Shown here: positions 48,664 through 62,142 of the stretch, piece by piece
How the letters are laid out: the number at the start of each line of letters is the position of its first letter
Position numbering within the stretch: the first letter of the stretch is position 1
Translations under genes and position numbers: made by a program
Notes under the pieces: generated by a model
The model's input: the letters and a program-made list of their open reading frames with translations, nothing else
What the model was told of the DNA's origin: nothing
The model's database searches: none
Source: Camarhynchus parvulus
Lineage: Eukaryota > Chordata > Aves > Passeriformes > Thraupidae
Direction: 5' to 3'
Assembly: GCF_901933205.1 (NCBI RefSeq)
Contig: NC_044573.1
Location: 37,420,993-37,484,992, forward strand
Length of the DNA: 64,000 nt

Positions 48664-51600
48664 GAATCCTCATTTTACTGGCCATCTATGCGCCAGAGGC
48701 TCCTCTTGTGTTTAACAATTACAAGTGACTCCAGTGAGACCTTAGTCTTCAGAGTTTTTTACAAAAATGCTGACCTGCTTCTCATATTCCAAGAGCAAAA
48801 CTGGTTAAAGGAGAGAAATCTGGGCTGTCCACACTGTTTGTGTGTGGCTGTTACTCAGGGTCAGTGTTTCTCTGAGCAGTCAGGCAGGGATAGATTTTTA
48901 TTTGCCCAGGTCTATCTCACAGCAACAGAGAAAGACCTTATAAACATGGGAAAATCTGACACAATAAAGCTAGCAAGGGAAACAGTCCAGTCTTTTAGAA
49001 CTAATATATATGCATGCATTTAAGGAATGGCATATTATGTAGCTGAGACAAAAATCTATTGAAACATATCAGAATTGTGAAGTGAAACATTGGGTTATGG
49101 ATGGATGCTGTTTTCTGACTAAATAAGCATCCTTTGTGGTTGGTTTTGGTTTATTTTCTCTCTTTATTTTTCACTCTCACTATTCAGTAGGGGGTTTGGG
49201 GTTCCTTGGACTCTGCAGAGGATCAGTCATTTTCTCCCTGTGGCATTCTTAGCAGAGCATCTTCATCCTTTGTCTATTCACAGCTGACTGGGTGCACTGA
49301 AGTGTTCTTATTCTTTTTGTTTCCTAAAATCTTAGTTGTAGAGAGAAAAATCAAAAAAGAGGGCAACTAACTGGGCAGATCCCTGTAGGGAACTCAAGGA
49401 CCTTGCTTTTGTTGAAATTGTTTGGAGCTCCATGAAGTTAATATTTCTACCTGGCAAGTTAGCCAGATACAAGAGGTGTTAGCTTTTACAGAAATGATAG
49501 AAGAATTTTCTTGGGGCTTGTTTTGTTTTGTATTATGTTTGTTTTAATACAAATCCTGACCAAATCCAGAACCAAATGACAGTGTCTGCACCCAGCTTTC
49601 TGCCAGCACCAACACAAATTGATAGAATGGCTGGTTTGTTTGTTTGGGTTTTGGTGCCTTTTTTTTTTTTTCCTTCTGTCCTGGGCATAAATTCCCAGTT
49701 CTTGTTTCATTTTTTTCTACATTTTCTGCTTCCCTGGAGTATTGCCATTCTGCTGCAGACACAAGGCCATAACCAGATAAGCTCTCCCCTTTGCGCCTGC
49801 ATTTACTTGCCTGCATTTAGGATGGAAGCAGTGAAGAGCCCTTCACAAGGGCTGTGAGGGCAGGACAGCAACTGCATCTGAACAGCAAGAGGCTCTGCAC
49901 ATGAAACAGAGATAATCTTCCCTGTTTCTAATAGCACCTGTCTACCCTGCAAATTAATCTCTGGGAGCCTGAAGACGGGTACCCAGAAAATGAGGTACAG
50001 ACAGTGGCAGTGTATGACAAATTTAGATTAGCAGTGATCTTTCACAGCCAGAGCTAGTACTCATTTCTGATCTCGTGGGCAGCAGATACTCATTGAGATC
50101 AGTGGGAGCACAATGGGGGCTCACCTTGCCCACAGTTACTGTATTAAATGACTTGTAACTCAAAAGGTCTTGGATGAAATTTATTATTCTACACCAAATA
50201 CATCAGTTTACAGTGATGTTTTGCTCAAGACAAAGCCTGAAGAAGTGATAAGATAATGGAAATCAGGAGAGGGAGAAAAAAAATTTAAATCTAGGTTATT
50301 TTATTATTGGTTTTTTTAGTCTAAATACCTGTGGATAATTTTGTTCCAATTCCACAGAAGCAATCCCTCTTCGCAAAAGAAATTTCAGATCCCACAGTTT
50401 CCAAAACAAGCCATGCACTTGGAAGGTTTTATCACAGAAACTATGCTCACTGTTGAGTAAAGAGAAATTCCCTCTTATTTCTTATCATTAATACAGGTCC
50501 TTAGCTGACTGGCTGGACTTTCCTAGTAGTGTGTTGATGGTGCTAGTCAAGAATATTCTGTGGTCTCCAGGTACGTGCCTGAACTGACATGTTTCTGAAA
50601 TGGCTTCTTCAAACACTGTTCCATTGCTTTTTCAGTTTGGGAATTAAAATGGAAAGTGCATTCACTCCTTAATATAGAAAGAAAACTGGAGATTATATAT
50701 TAAAATGTTTAAAGTGGTTAAATTAGCAATCAGCACAAAGTGAGTTTGGTCCATTTTTTAAAAGCAGCCCCCAATAACAGGCAAATTACAGGTCATCAGA
50801 CTCAGATCCACTCTCCCTTCTCATTTTGATGAGATTTTGTGGCTCTTTCATTCATTTATGGTAATGCATCAAATTATGCTTTAAGAAAGTTAGAAATGAA
50901 GACAAGAGATGCTGCTTGTTTGAAAGTATTTTGCATAATGCAATGACTTTTAAGTTTGGGTAATGCCAAAGATTGATAATGCAGTCTAGCAGCAAATAAA
51001 ATGCTGACATCCTCTGCAAGCTTTTCATCTGTAGATAAATATCTTTGCTGCCACTGATATATGCATCTTTGTCCAGCTTTGTCCAGCTGTGTGCTGTAGT
51101 ACAGAGCCATCATTTTATTCTTTAGACAGCCAAAATTCTGAATTGTATAGGCCAGCAATTTGTTATACTTAGTGGCCTGATAGAGATTTCCTAATGTTAT
51201 GTGGACATACCAGAGCAGAGAGATAATGTGATGATCAAAATCAACATGTATAGGGGTACTTACCATGCAGTATTTTCCTTTTTTTTCCTAGCCTGAAACT
51301 AGCTAATCCTTCAGACATGTATATTGGTAATAAAAGATTTGCTAATAAAATAATTGCTTTCATATCTGCAAATAGAAACCCTGCAAGGATTGTACTGCAC
51401 CTGGGCAAATGAAGTTTTCTCCAAAACCAGTTGTTTAGAAAAAATCATTAATTAATTAACTTGTGCTTCCATGAACAAAGGGCATTTTAATTATTATTTT
51501 CCCTTGTCTTTTTTGATGTTTTGTTTACAGGCCTGTTTTTTTTTGTGATATGCATTCTTCTAACTGTATTTGGTAAGTAAATTACCATATCCTCTACCTG

Positions 51601-52429
51601 ACAAGTCATCTATAATATACCATGCAGGGAAATGGTGGCTAAAGGAGTGGGAAAGAGTGTGTTTCTCTTATTTGCTGGGCCTGCTAGTCGTGAGGTGCCA
51701 GGACAAAAAGGGAGACTTCACTATTTCACTTCCCTGGCTCTTGCCTGCTCATGGGTATTTTGAAAGCACAGGCAGAACTGTCACTGAGCCAGTGCAAAAT
51801 CTGTGGGGCACTAGGGCTGAACCCATCCATCCCATGTAAAACATGGCCCCAAATGCCTTGGGTCAGCCTTTCAGCAGGACAGGGAGCTAACAGCTCAGCA
51901 GGAGCAATGGTCCATAGCAGTCTCATGCTCTCCAGGTGTGGTCTGTGAGGCACAAATTCTGTCACTCCCCCCCGACCCCCCCAAAACAAGAGACACAGCT
52001 AAGTGGGTTGGGAGGCTGATGATCAGCGTCCATGGATTTTGGGTGACCAACATTCAAGCGCTGCTGATGAAGAAATGCTGCAGTATCCTGAGGTCAAGCG
52101 CGGACCTAGAATGAAGCTGGAATATGCTGAAGGTCTGGATGTGCCATGGTAGGAGGCCAAAGCACGTGTCAGTGTTTAAAAGCAAGCATTGCTCGTAGTA
52201 GCTCATAAATATTATACTTGTCATCTTTCCCCCTCCCGGTAGACCTAGATACTAGGCAGGTTTAACTCCATTTTAAATCTGCTATGTCTATGACTGAAAT
52301 CATAATATTTATGCAGGGTAGTTTTTCAAGAAGCTTAGTGAATGTGAAAACAAGTTCCTGGGTTTTCCCCTTTCATGGAAGCAAGCTGAAGGTCAGATTT
52401 ACAACATCTCAAGCTACATTCTGTGCTCA

Positions 52430-52512
52430 TTTACACAGCTGTAATCTTGAGTTATGCCACTGAGGACAAGCAATTGCTCCAGACTTACAGGATATAACTG
52501 ACAGCAGAATTT
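52430..52512. mobile_element. Ancient amniote interspersed repeat remnant (family uncertain)
   Basis: The segment TTTACACAGCTGTAATCTTG ... CTCCAGACTTACAGGATATA, then ACTG-CAGCAGAATTT, follows the layout of a very widespread amniote repeat. In that repeat, TTTACACCGGTGTAA blocks flank TTACTCC and end in GAGCAGAATTTGG. Divergence is high and I cannot name the family with confidence. Confidence 0.35.
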
Positions 52513-53729
52513 AGCTTGGGGTTGCCAAACTTGACAGAAAAGGAGCTGCAAGGGTGGAATTTGGTGCTCGTGAAGTAGCTTGTGTATATTCAAGGAATGC
52601 ATGAGCCTAAAGATTTATTAGTAGTGTTTCAGAGCATTATTGAAATTAGACCTAATTATCTGTGTAATTTGCTGGAACCAGCATTTTAGCATTTTTGATC
52701 AAGTATATGCCATTAATTTAGAAAAGAGATGTACCAGGCTGCTCTCAAAAAGAAAAGAAAAAAAAATTAAAAAGAAATCCCATAATTTCTAAATAGTGTT
52801 TTTCAAAAATTTCAAAGGTTGTTGTTGCTGGAGTCCCTCTCCCCCCTTTGCATAACAGTCCATTTGCAGTCTAATTGTATGGAAAAAAGTTCACGTCATC
52901 CCTGAAGGTTATTCCAGCAAGAAGAGAATTATCTCCTTGTTCCCAGACTAGCTCTGCCATCCCTCTCCTTCTTGTCCTTGCTCCAGCCCCATTATGCCAC
53001 TTGGAAATGGTGCTGGCTGTCTCTGGATGAAGGAGCAGAAGGCAGAGCTGTGAGCAACAACCAACCTGCTCCTTCACAATGAAGAAAGTGCAAGGCTCCT
53101 GTTCAGACCTGTACCCTGTTCTCTCTGTCCGGGCATGATCTACAGATGCTGCTTGGTTTGAAGATGTCATCTCCATGCCTAAGCCTCTGTTTCTGCTGCG
53201 GCTTCTTGCCAGCCTTCTGGTCTCCTGGTCACCTGAGATCCTGGCAAAGAGGAGTGTTCTTGTGATGAAAACAGCAGCCATGCAAAGGTGCAGTGCACCT
53301 TGCTTTTCTGCTGATTTCTTTTTGGAGAAGATCCCTTTGCTAGTCTCTTTGTCATGCATTTAATAGTAACAACGGTGCTTACCTCTTTCTGAAAGTGTGC
53401 TTTGAGGATACAACCATTGTTGCGTACGAATAGCTTGAAGCTTACATGAACACTAAAGTTGAAAGCAAGAGGAGAGACAACACAGCCAGGTTATTAGCCA
53501 TCATGTTTTGCCAAACCTCTGCTTAAAGACGCCTTTGGTTTGGGACAGATGTTGTGTGGTGCTTTTTTTGTGGTCATCATTTCTCTAGTTCAGATTTTCA
53601 CTTCCTTTTTTTTTTCCTTTTCTCTTTATACCTTCCTAACCCCTGCCTCCATGTAGGTCTCCAGCAGCATAAACGTGGTCAGCACGTCATTTTGGGAGGC
53701 AAGCAGTAAATATGAAGGATGGGGATGCT

Positions 53730-54170
53730 CTCATTGAAATGTTCCACACACTGGCGCAAACAGTGGAGAAGCATCAGCTCAGACTTTCCCAGTAAATGAT
53801 TAACTTTTGTTTGCACAGAGGAGAGAGCCACAGTAAGAATGCAATTAATTACACTGGCAGCCCAGCCAGGCCAGCAGTCAGCAGTGCTCTCGCTTGCAGC
53901 TCCTGGCTCTGCAGGTCTGATTTGAGAGTAACTAATTAAACGCAGGTGCAGGCTAGCAGACTTGTGGAATTAATGCAGTGTCTTCTTTTCGGTGTTCCCA
54001 GGCATTTGTAGCTCACAAAAATAGAGCAGGCACTTGGTGCTACAAATAATAATAGAGTGCTGATGACGGAGGTAATTAATCCTTTATTACTGTGGCGTGA
54101 TAGGCTGCTGCTAGGGCTGTCATTCAAGCACTTCTTATGCAAGAACATGTCTCAGAGGTGAAAGAATATG
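53730..54170. promoter_or_regulatory. Candidate enhancer-like stretch dense in TAATTA motifs
   Basis: Homeodomain cores occur at about 53843-53851 (AATTAATTA), 53932-53939 (CTAATTAA) and 54071-54082 (GGTAATTAATCC), within a stretch that lacks repeats and good open frames. This is a composition-based guess in a gene desert, with no cross-species evidence available to me. Confidence 0.25.
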
Positions 54171-57100
54171 GAGTAGTAGAAAGAGGAGTGTTCTAATGGA
54201 CTTGCTTGTGTTATGCGCACAGATAGATCTTCAGGGTTTTGGCAAGATTGTCAAAACTCAAGACCAGAAATTCACTGCACTATATTCTGGGTTCTACCTT
54301 TGACTCACCAGGGCACTTTTAGCAGGCAGCAGCTTAAAATAAAAATTCAGTCTCATTCAAATGGTACACAACCATGAAAGAGAAATGCAAGGCCAATGAC
54401 TGTAGCTCACAGTGGCCTTTCTTTTTTATTATTCCTGTAGATCCTCAGCTGGCCATTGTCATTAACAGGCTACTGACTCCAGCGGGCCCCAGGTTTAACC
54501 CCAGTATTGCTCTTTATGATGGTGCAGGGGGTGATTGTCTTGCTTTAAGGGAGACTGGCTTTGAGTGGAGGTAATGCAGATTCCAAGGAGCTGCAAAAAG
54601 AGCAAATACTGTTTAGGGTTATTTATTTCCAATAACAAATGCTGTTCCCCTTACTAGTTCAAATCAAGCTGCAGGACTCAATATCTTTTTCAGCTAAAAT
54701 TAAGGGTAAACTGTGAAAATGTTATCAACCTTCTCTCTTTGTTGTCTTTTACTAGTTTGTAATACCCCTTCTTCCCAGACACAGGAATTTTGGGATTTTA
54801 TGAGATGTCAAGAAGGAAACAACCTTCTGTGGTAGTTGCCCCAAGGAGTGCCAAACATTAAGATACTTCAGCCTCAATGTAAGGGAAAACCCCAAAACAC
54901 AATGTATGTGTTTAAAGACAAGGAGTGATTTCATGTTCTTGATACTTCATGATGAAAATGGTCCAACGCTATTAGGAATGTTTATAGTGGGAAAATAATG
55001 CCAAGTCTAATAAATGATCAGATAGGACAGACCATGTTTTATTCAGTGTGGGAACCAAACACTGCCATATTGTACAGATTTGCTGATCTGGAAGAATTGT
55101 TCTTGCCTTACAGAATGCAGCTCAAAAGCTGAGCACATGAATATGACAGTTTTCTTTTTTTAATGCAGAGAATTTTAAGACAGAAACATTGCTTGGAGAG
55201 TTTTCTAAGGGATTCTGATCAACTTCTGTAATTTCAGGAAATCAGCAATAATTTGTTATCCTTCCATATTTTCCAGTGGCTTTTGTTTTTCTTGCATCAC
55301 AATTCTTATCCCATTAGAGACAAATAGTGTTCAAGTATTTGGATGAGAACTAGTATTCTGCCACAAATTTTAATGCTAACTCCACGGTAGGTAAACAGCT
55401 GAGAGCAGTTCTTAGAGCAAGGATAGTTTCTGATTCTTTTCTTCCTCTTTGCTAGATACTTGTGGCCCTGTGGGAAATTTACATGGTGGAGTGTTTGCCC
55501 TCACAGGGCACACAAAAGGTTTTTATAAACACTTTTCTATGACCATATGTATTTTTCAACAGCGTGAAACATTGCTGACCTTCTCCTGGCTGTGGGTCCT
55601 GATGGGAGAGAGCTGGGGAGGGTGAGGCCCTAAATTGCTGCTCAGCTCACAGAAGATTGTGTGTGTGTCTGCATAACCAACCATGGGTTGTGCCTGCAAC
55701 AAGCATGATTTTTTGTTTTCTGAACTCCATGCTCTGAAATTTCCAGGAAGCTGCTCTTTGCTGCTGACAGTCGCTATAGGGGGTGATGGCAGCAGTGAGG
55801 TGGCTTTTGTTCATGTCTTCTTGTCTTCATTAATTTCCAGTGTGTCATTTGAGCTGAAAATATGTAGTTGGTCTTGATGTGTTCAAAAGCATGATGTTGG
55901 CTAGGTGGTTATTTATGTCCCAGTAAATATTTGATGAGGAGGTGTGTTATTTTTAGCCACAATCACAACATATTATTGAAATCTATAGGCCTGAAATAGG
56001 CATCTAACACATGATCGTTTGTTACCTTTACAGTTTCCTGAGAATTTTTTCCATTTTCCTTCACAATCTGAACTGAAAAGGGGGTGATTCACAGTGTTGG
56101 TGCAGATTGTTGCACACAAGCTGCAGAGTGGGGGCAAACACCAAGCCTCAAATCTCAGGACCCATGCTGATGGGGGATGCTGCAGCCGCTGGAGCAATAA
56201 ACCCATGAGGGCTGTGCAAATATGTGAATGTACAAATGGATCTCAAAGCTGTGATTTTCATATTCCAGCAATCACTGCCGTAGGAGTGCATGACTGACAG
56301 CACAAAGGACTTAGATTTACTGTAGAGAGATGTAAATTGATAAGCCAGTAGACAGCCATCATTCTTCCTTTATTCTCTCTCTGTATCCCATGTCTTTCTC
56401 TGCTGGCATAATCAAAGCTGACACAGTGCATTCTATACCAAGTTATATTTTCGTAATTATAAGACAGTACATGAGATCTGAAGTTGTTATTCAGGAAATG
56501 GCACAAAGCTCACTGAAATACAGGTTTTCAGATTGATCCTCTGATAATATTGTTTTTCACATAGATTCTGGATACTCAGACTCTACATCTATGTCTTTAA
56601 GCTGTCTGGGTGCTTTAAGAAGGGGTAAGTACAGGAGGAAAAAAATAGAGGGAGCTTTTCCTTTTGTGCAGAGGGAAAAATACACAAAGCTGAGATACTG
56701 GCTTTCTTTCTCCTTATCAGCAGCCAAATCTGAAGCATTTTGCCACACTGTTTCTAAAAACGTTTGTAGGGAGCTGACTTGGGGGGAAGAGTTACAAGAA
56801 TTCAAGAAACAAAAACAGAAAGATCACCCATAAAGACCTAGATGAGCAGTCAGCCTTCCCCTCAGCTGACTGACTGGTGCGGCACACCTCTCATGTCTTG
56901 AGGCCAAAGGGTCTTTTTCCACTGATTCATCTCATTAGGCTCAGCTGCCTCTGACTTGAATTGCAATGTTTTTAGATCTAAAAAGAACAGACCGTGAGAT
57001 ATAATGGAGTTGTTATAATACAGATGCATTTGGAAATCTCATTTTTCCTCAGGTCTGAAAAAGTGTGGTAAAATCCGAACGCTAATATTGCAGCCCTTTG

Positions 57101-59744
57101 ACCTCAAATGTGTACAGCTGAAAATTCAGATCCCATCTGGACACAGGGAATGTGCGACTTGAAAGAAGGCAAATGAATGAAGCTTTCCATGCTCTGGAGC
57201 TCCAGCAGAGAGGTTCTGCAGATCACCTGGGAAAATCCCAGTGCTGTGAGTAATCTTCCATATAGTTTCATTTTTAAATTCTCTGGTATTTTAATTGATT
57301 TAATGAAAATAGCAAGGAGAAAGAAAAATGATATTTGGATTTTTACTTAAAACAAATTGAAACTAGTAGGAAAAATGGGATCATCTCTCTTGACAAAACA
57401 GAGATTATTACTTTTCATTGAAAAACTGTAGTCTTTTTCAATGTCAGACTTTTTTTTGCACTTCCAGAAATAAACTCAGAAGGCTATAGCTATACTTCAT
57501 GGATGTTTATGTGCAGGCCTTGTCTGCTCATTGGGCTTCACACTCATAAGATCTCAAGTTTTGCTTTGCCTCACTGACCTACATGCACAATGACCATAAG
57601 GCAGAAAGCAAGGTCTTTCTCTCCTTTTCCTCTTTAATACAGGAAGTTTCTTAATCCCAGTAACTCCTCTGCTTAAATATAGTTAACAGGTAGTTTTAAA
57701 CAGGCAGAATTTATTTTTTCTTTGAGCAATTAACTCAGCTGCCAGAATTGGGAACCTTTTTATGTTAAATTTCTTCTGCAGTTGATGGAAAAAGAAAGAT
57801 GCTTCTGACAGGAGGTGCAGATCTTAGTTGTCCTTTGGAAGCACTTGGTCCTTGATGTGGATGGTACCTGATTCCAGCATCTGAATTTTAAATGCTTCCA
57901 ATTAAGCAGGATGGGCCTAGAACTCTCCATGCTGCTGGGAGCTTGCTGGGGACATGTGAGGAAAAACATTGCTGGTCATGCACTCCTATCAAAAGGCAGT
58001 TCCTTGTCTTAGAGCAACTCAGGGAATTACAAAAGAGGAAGAAGTCCAAATATTTTTGGCTCTAGCTAGTGAATAAGACAGCTTATTCTAACTACTAATA
58101 ACTTAAGTGAGAGTGGTTGTCTGAAGTCACTTAAAGATGAGCCCTGGGTTACTCCCATCAGTCTGACTACCGTTTAAACCTTTCACTTGCATGTATTGAT
58201 TGATGCATTATTGCTCATGGCAGTGAAGGACTTTTCACCAGAAACCATCTGCTGGGGGGGTTATAAGGAGTGTACTGGAAAAGAATTGAAATGTCTCTGT
58301 AATTTGTGCAGTGGATGCATAGCTCTGTAAGAGCTGCCCAACTGGACATTGCCAAATGATTTTACATAGGTCACTGAAAAAAATCTTTCGAGTAGCTATG
58401 CCAAATTGCTATGAGCACAGATTAGTTTCAAGCATAGAAAGAAAAATGCAAAATCTTATTACTAATTTCTAAGGACATCCAATTCACAGGCATCCATGCC
58501 AAAAATGTTTTTACTGGACTATTTTCTTAACAGGGTCATTATGTCTCCTTCAAGGTAATTCTTAAAGAAAGGGTTTACTTCTCCTCACTTTTTCATGTCT
58601 GTGTCTCTGGCAGGAGTAGGCCTTTGGGAGCATCTTAGGAGTGAAAGTGTAAGAAACCAGAATGCCTGCTGCATGTTTGTTGCTGCATATTCCTTCAGAA
58701 CTTGCTTTTGAAATGCATATTGGTTACAAAATAAACCCGAATGAGCCATTATACTCTGGTGTGTAATTATGTATTTAGGACACATACTACACACAGCTTT
58801 AAAAGAAACCTGTATGGAAACAAATTGCATTACATTTGCAAATAGCTGAAGGTAGTTGAGCAGCAAAATCTCAAGCCTTTCAAAATACTGAAGTAATTTA
58901 CACCATTTTCTAAAGTAATTATCTCCCTAGCATCAGATTCCAGTTGTTTCAATGCCTTTGCTGCAGAGGTCTCAGTATAGCATAAAAGACCTGGTCTTGG
59001 CTGTCTAACAGCCTTGATGTAGATTTAGTGCTTCTGCTGATGTACCATGGCAGAGCAGGACTGCTGGCCCTCGGGAGGGAACGCTACTTGGGCTTAACAC
59101 CCCACAATGAGAGTGGAGACATGTGCCAAGTAGAGAGGCACCCCTAGGGCAAGGGTGAAACCCAGCTTCCTCTCTCCCCAAAGTTTAGTGAGGAGCAGAG
59201 GTTTAAGTCTTGGTTGAACAGTTCTGTGATTTAGAGGAGTGATGGATTTACTTTTGTGGCCAGCCTCGAGGATGGAGAACCCTCTGGCTTCTTATTTCAG
59301 GGTTTTGAACTGCCACTAGAGCAGGACAGTGCATCTCCCCAGCTTTGACAGTGTTGTACCACTTATTTTTCCTCTTTAAGTGGTGCTTGGCAAAGTACCT
59401 GCCTCTCAGGGAGCCAATCCTTGGAAATAGCCGTGTGTAACAGGAATGGCAGCAGGCACCGCTAAGGAAGCTGTGTGCCTGCCTGGGCCGATGATATGGA
59501 ACAGCATCAAGCGTGCTTCCCTGCCTTGAGACAGCAGCTCCCACACTAAATCTACAGAATGCCTTTCTGTGCACAGTGCAGCTGAAATGTTAAGAGTCAC
59601 GCTTATTAGCACTGGCACATATAAGGCAGAGCTGCAGTAAATGAGTTAAGTGTCCTGAGGATTTGAGGACTGGGGTGTTGCTTTTCCTTTTCTGGAGCTG
59701 AGCACTCGAGAGACTTTCATTAAACCTGGGACTTGGCAGATCCT

Positions 59745-59906
59745 CATGCTGATTCTGCCACTTATTTGTTGTTCGGCCTCAGGCTAGTCACTTAACCTCT
59801 TGCTGCCCTAATTTCCCCATCTGGAAAATTATATTTACTAACCTCTCCTGGGGATTGCACGGGGCCTAATGAATGCCCGTAAGGGATTCGAAGATCCTCA
59901 GATCGG
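59745..59906 (+). mobile_element. MIR-like (CORE-SINE) fossil in the gene desert
   Basis: Blocks in order: GATTCTGCCACTTATTTGTT, GGCCTCAGGCTAGTCACTTA then ACCTCTTGCTGCC, TAATTTCCCCATCTGGAAAA, a CTAACCTCTCCTGGGGATTG segment, and GGATTCGAAGATCCTCAGAT. These track the MIR consensus (discriminating GTCACTTAACCTC, CCCCATCTG and CTCAGAT elements). Birds keep few such copies, so survival may mean functional reuse. Subfamily is uncertain. Confidence 0.7.
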
Positions 59907-62098
59907 AGATGATACAGGACTGCAAAAGATTCACTGCATGTGCGAGGAGGAAGGGATGTGCTCCTGGCCCCGAACCAAGCCTGAAAATCTAATCAGCGGG
60001 GGAGGATCTACTCTCTGTTTTAGATTAAACCCTCTTCCTTGTGGCCTTTTCGGTTTTGCTGGTTGAAGAAGGAGGCAAGTGACGGAATGGGGAGGAGGGC
60101 AGCTGAGGTTAACTGCTTTCCCCTGTTGGTCCCCGGGATCTTTTTGTCAGTGCAATAACAGCTGGATCTCCCAGGAAGGTAATGATCTTCCTGGGTACTC
60201 CATCTTGCTGCAGGCTATTAGAGAAGCCAGGCAGCCCTGTTGCTGCCCATTTCTTTAACAGGAAAAAATGAACCTCTGACCAAAAAAAAAAAAGTTCCTC
60301 CATATAATTAAGCAGCATTAGAATGAGGCCTGTGCCTTTGCTGATGAACTTCAGTGAAAGCAGATGGTCACAATGGTATTAAAAACTAAAGGCTTCAGTC
60401 AAGCTTTTAATTGAAAACAATTGGACCCTGCTGGATGGTAATTACCTTGGCTGCTTGCAAATAATATCACAGCACTGCTACCTATGAAAGAAGAATGAAG
60501 ACTGAGTTAATAAGAACTGCTTAATCTGCATACAATAAACAAGGAGCATCCAAAACTATTTTCTCTGGTAGCTTCTTCCCTGCAAGAGGCTTTTAAGTGG
60601 TTAGCAGTGTGAAAAGGAACAAGGAGTGGCAGAAATTGAAACGTGTGAAATGTTTGCTGGGTTTATAAAATAACTTGAAGAGCCCATCTTCCCTCCTCTC
60701 CCTCCTTTTTTTAACAGCTGAAATTCCAGATGCATCTGAGAAAAACAGCAAAATATAATAAAGTGGAAAAGCTCTAGATTATCCGGCATTCCTCCTCTTC
60801 TGAATGGCAGCAGTAATGAGAGTGTTTATCTTGTTTTAGCTGCTTTCTTCTTCCCTTGCCTGATCGACTGGAAGGCTGGGGCCTTCTAAACACCCAGAGT
60901 GTTTTTCACCATGTTCTTAATTGGATTTTAACGATCATTAACCTAGTATGCCTCAGTGTCTAACAAAGCAAATGTAGTACGTGGCATATTTTGCCTGACC
61001 ATTTTCTCATTTCTCTGCCTAGTGCTGGGATCAGATGAGGGTTAGAGGGCTAAACCACCTAATAGGGTCCTGAGTCCTGATGTGCTATGCATTTGTTGAC
61101 ACGACGTGACATTAGTACAGCTTTACAGTGTCTTCTCTGCTGTGAAAAAGGATCCCTGTGTGGCTGTGGGTGTGCAGGTGGAAAAACCAGTCCCAGTGTT
61201 GTCTCTTTTAAACACGGGTCCTAGACGTGTATAGAATGAATCAAATCTTGTCACCTTCCATGTAAACACTATTTTTCATGTGACTGTTCTCTGGGGCATC
61301 GCTTTTTGTTCCCCTAAGCAGGCAAGATGCCTTGCTGCCCCAGCAGACCTCAGAAAGCAGCAGCTACTGCAGTTTTGCAAAATTAATGAGTAGCTGTGAA
61401 CTGCTAGTAAAAGTGATGCAATGATTTTCCATAACATATCATTTTAGAAACAGTGACTTGAACTACTTTTTTTTCCTATCCAAATATTTGTCTTTTCAAG
61501 GCACCAGCCAAGAGTTTTGTCTTGTCTTGTCTGGCAGTATGATGAAATGAACTTTTCCAGTGTGTTTCGTCTGGATTTGATGATTTTATGCCGGGAGTTC
61601 AACTTTCATTCACTTAATGCGCCATGGTTAAACAGAGAGTGAGGTCCTGAACCTGTGAAAGTCAGAAGTTTTCACAGTGTCTTTGGTATGATTTTGCTTA
61701 TTTTTATGTAACCAAAATATGCTTAAAGCTTTATTGCTGTAATGCCTCAGAAATTGCTTGCTGACACAGTCACTAGACATTAGGTGTATTTCACAGAATC
61801 ATCAAAACTGATGGTTTTAGTTCCTGCACTGCCATCTAAGTTGAGGTATCCCCATTTGTGCTTAGGCCTTACCCTTGGTCTTTGCTCTGCTGCTCGACAG
61901 CTGGAGAACAGATCTGCAGCTGATGGGGCTGGTGTCCTGCTCTGTCTCCTGGGTCTTCTGTTCAAGCTGGTGGCAGCATCTGAGCAGAATTTTGCTCACT
62001 ACCTTGTCCTTTATCAAAGAACTTGGGACAAATTTGAAAGACCCTTCAAAAGTGTCTTATGCTAGTGGCTGTGGTGATTTTATCAATTTTATAGCACC

Positions 62099-62142
62099 TA
62101 CTTTTAACTCTACAGAGTTTTACTTTTAACTCTACAGGGTAT
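62099..62142. repeat. 22-bp tandem duplication
   Basis: Two adjacent units begin TACTTTTAACTCTACAG and then diverge in the last few bases. Confidence 0.85.

Larger units (their letters stand above)
48664..59744. other. Intergenic sequence with candidate conserved elements
   Basis: No gene is recognised. An ancient-repeat-like segment lies at 52,430-52,512. A 440-bp stretch at 53,730-54,170 is dense in TAATTA motifs. The minus-strand open frame 52871-53359 (162 codons) has no known domain and looks like chance. The rest is unremarkable mixed-composition DNA. Confidence 0.55.

Noticed and set aside
49895..50110. Repeat-like segment with ATTGAGATCAGTGGGAGC
   Set aside because: Recalls a widespread amniote repeat, but the match is a single short phrase, insufficient to call.
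61785..61810. TTTCACAGAATCATC, like the start of a minus-strand CR1 tail
   Set aside because: Only a dozen bases match. The expected GGTTGGAAGGGACC-type block does not follow.
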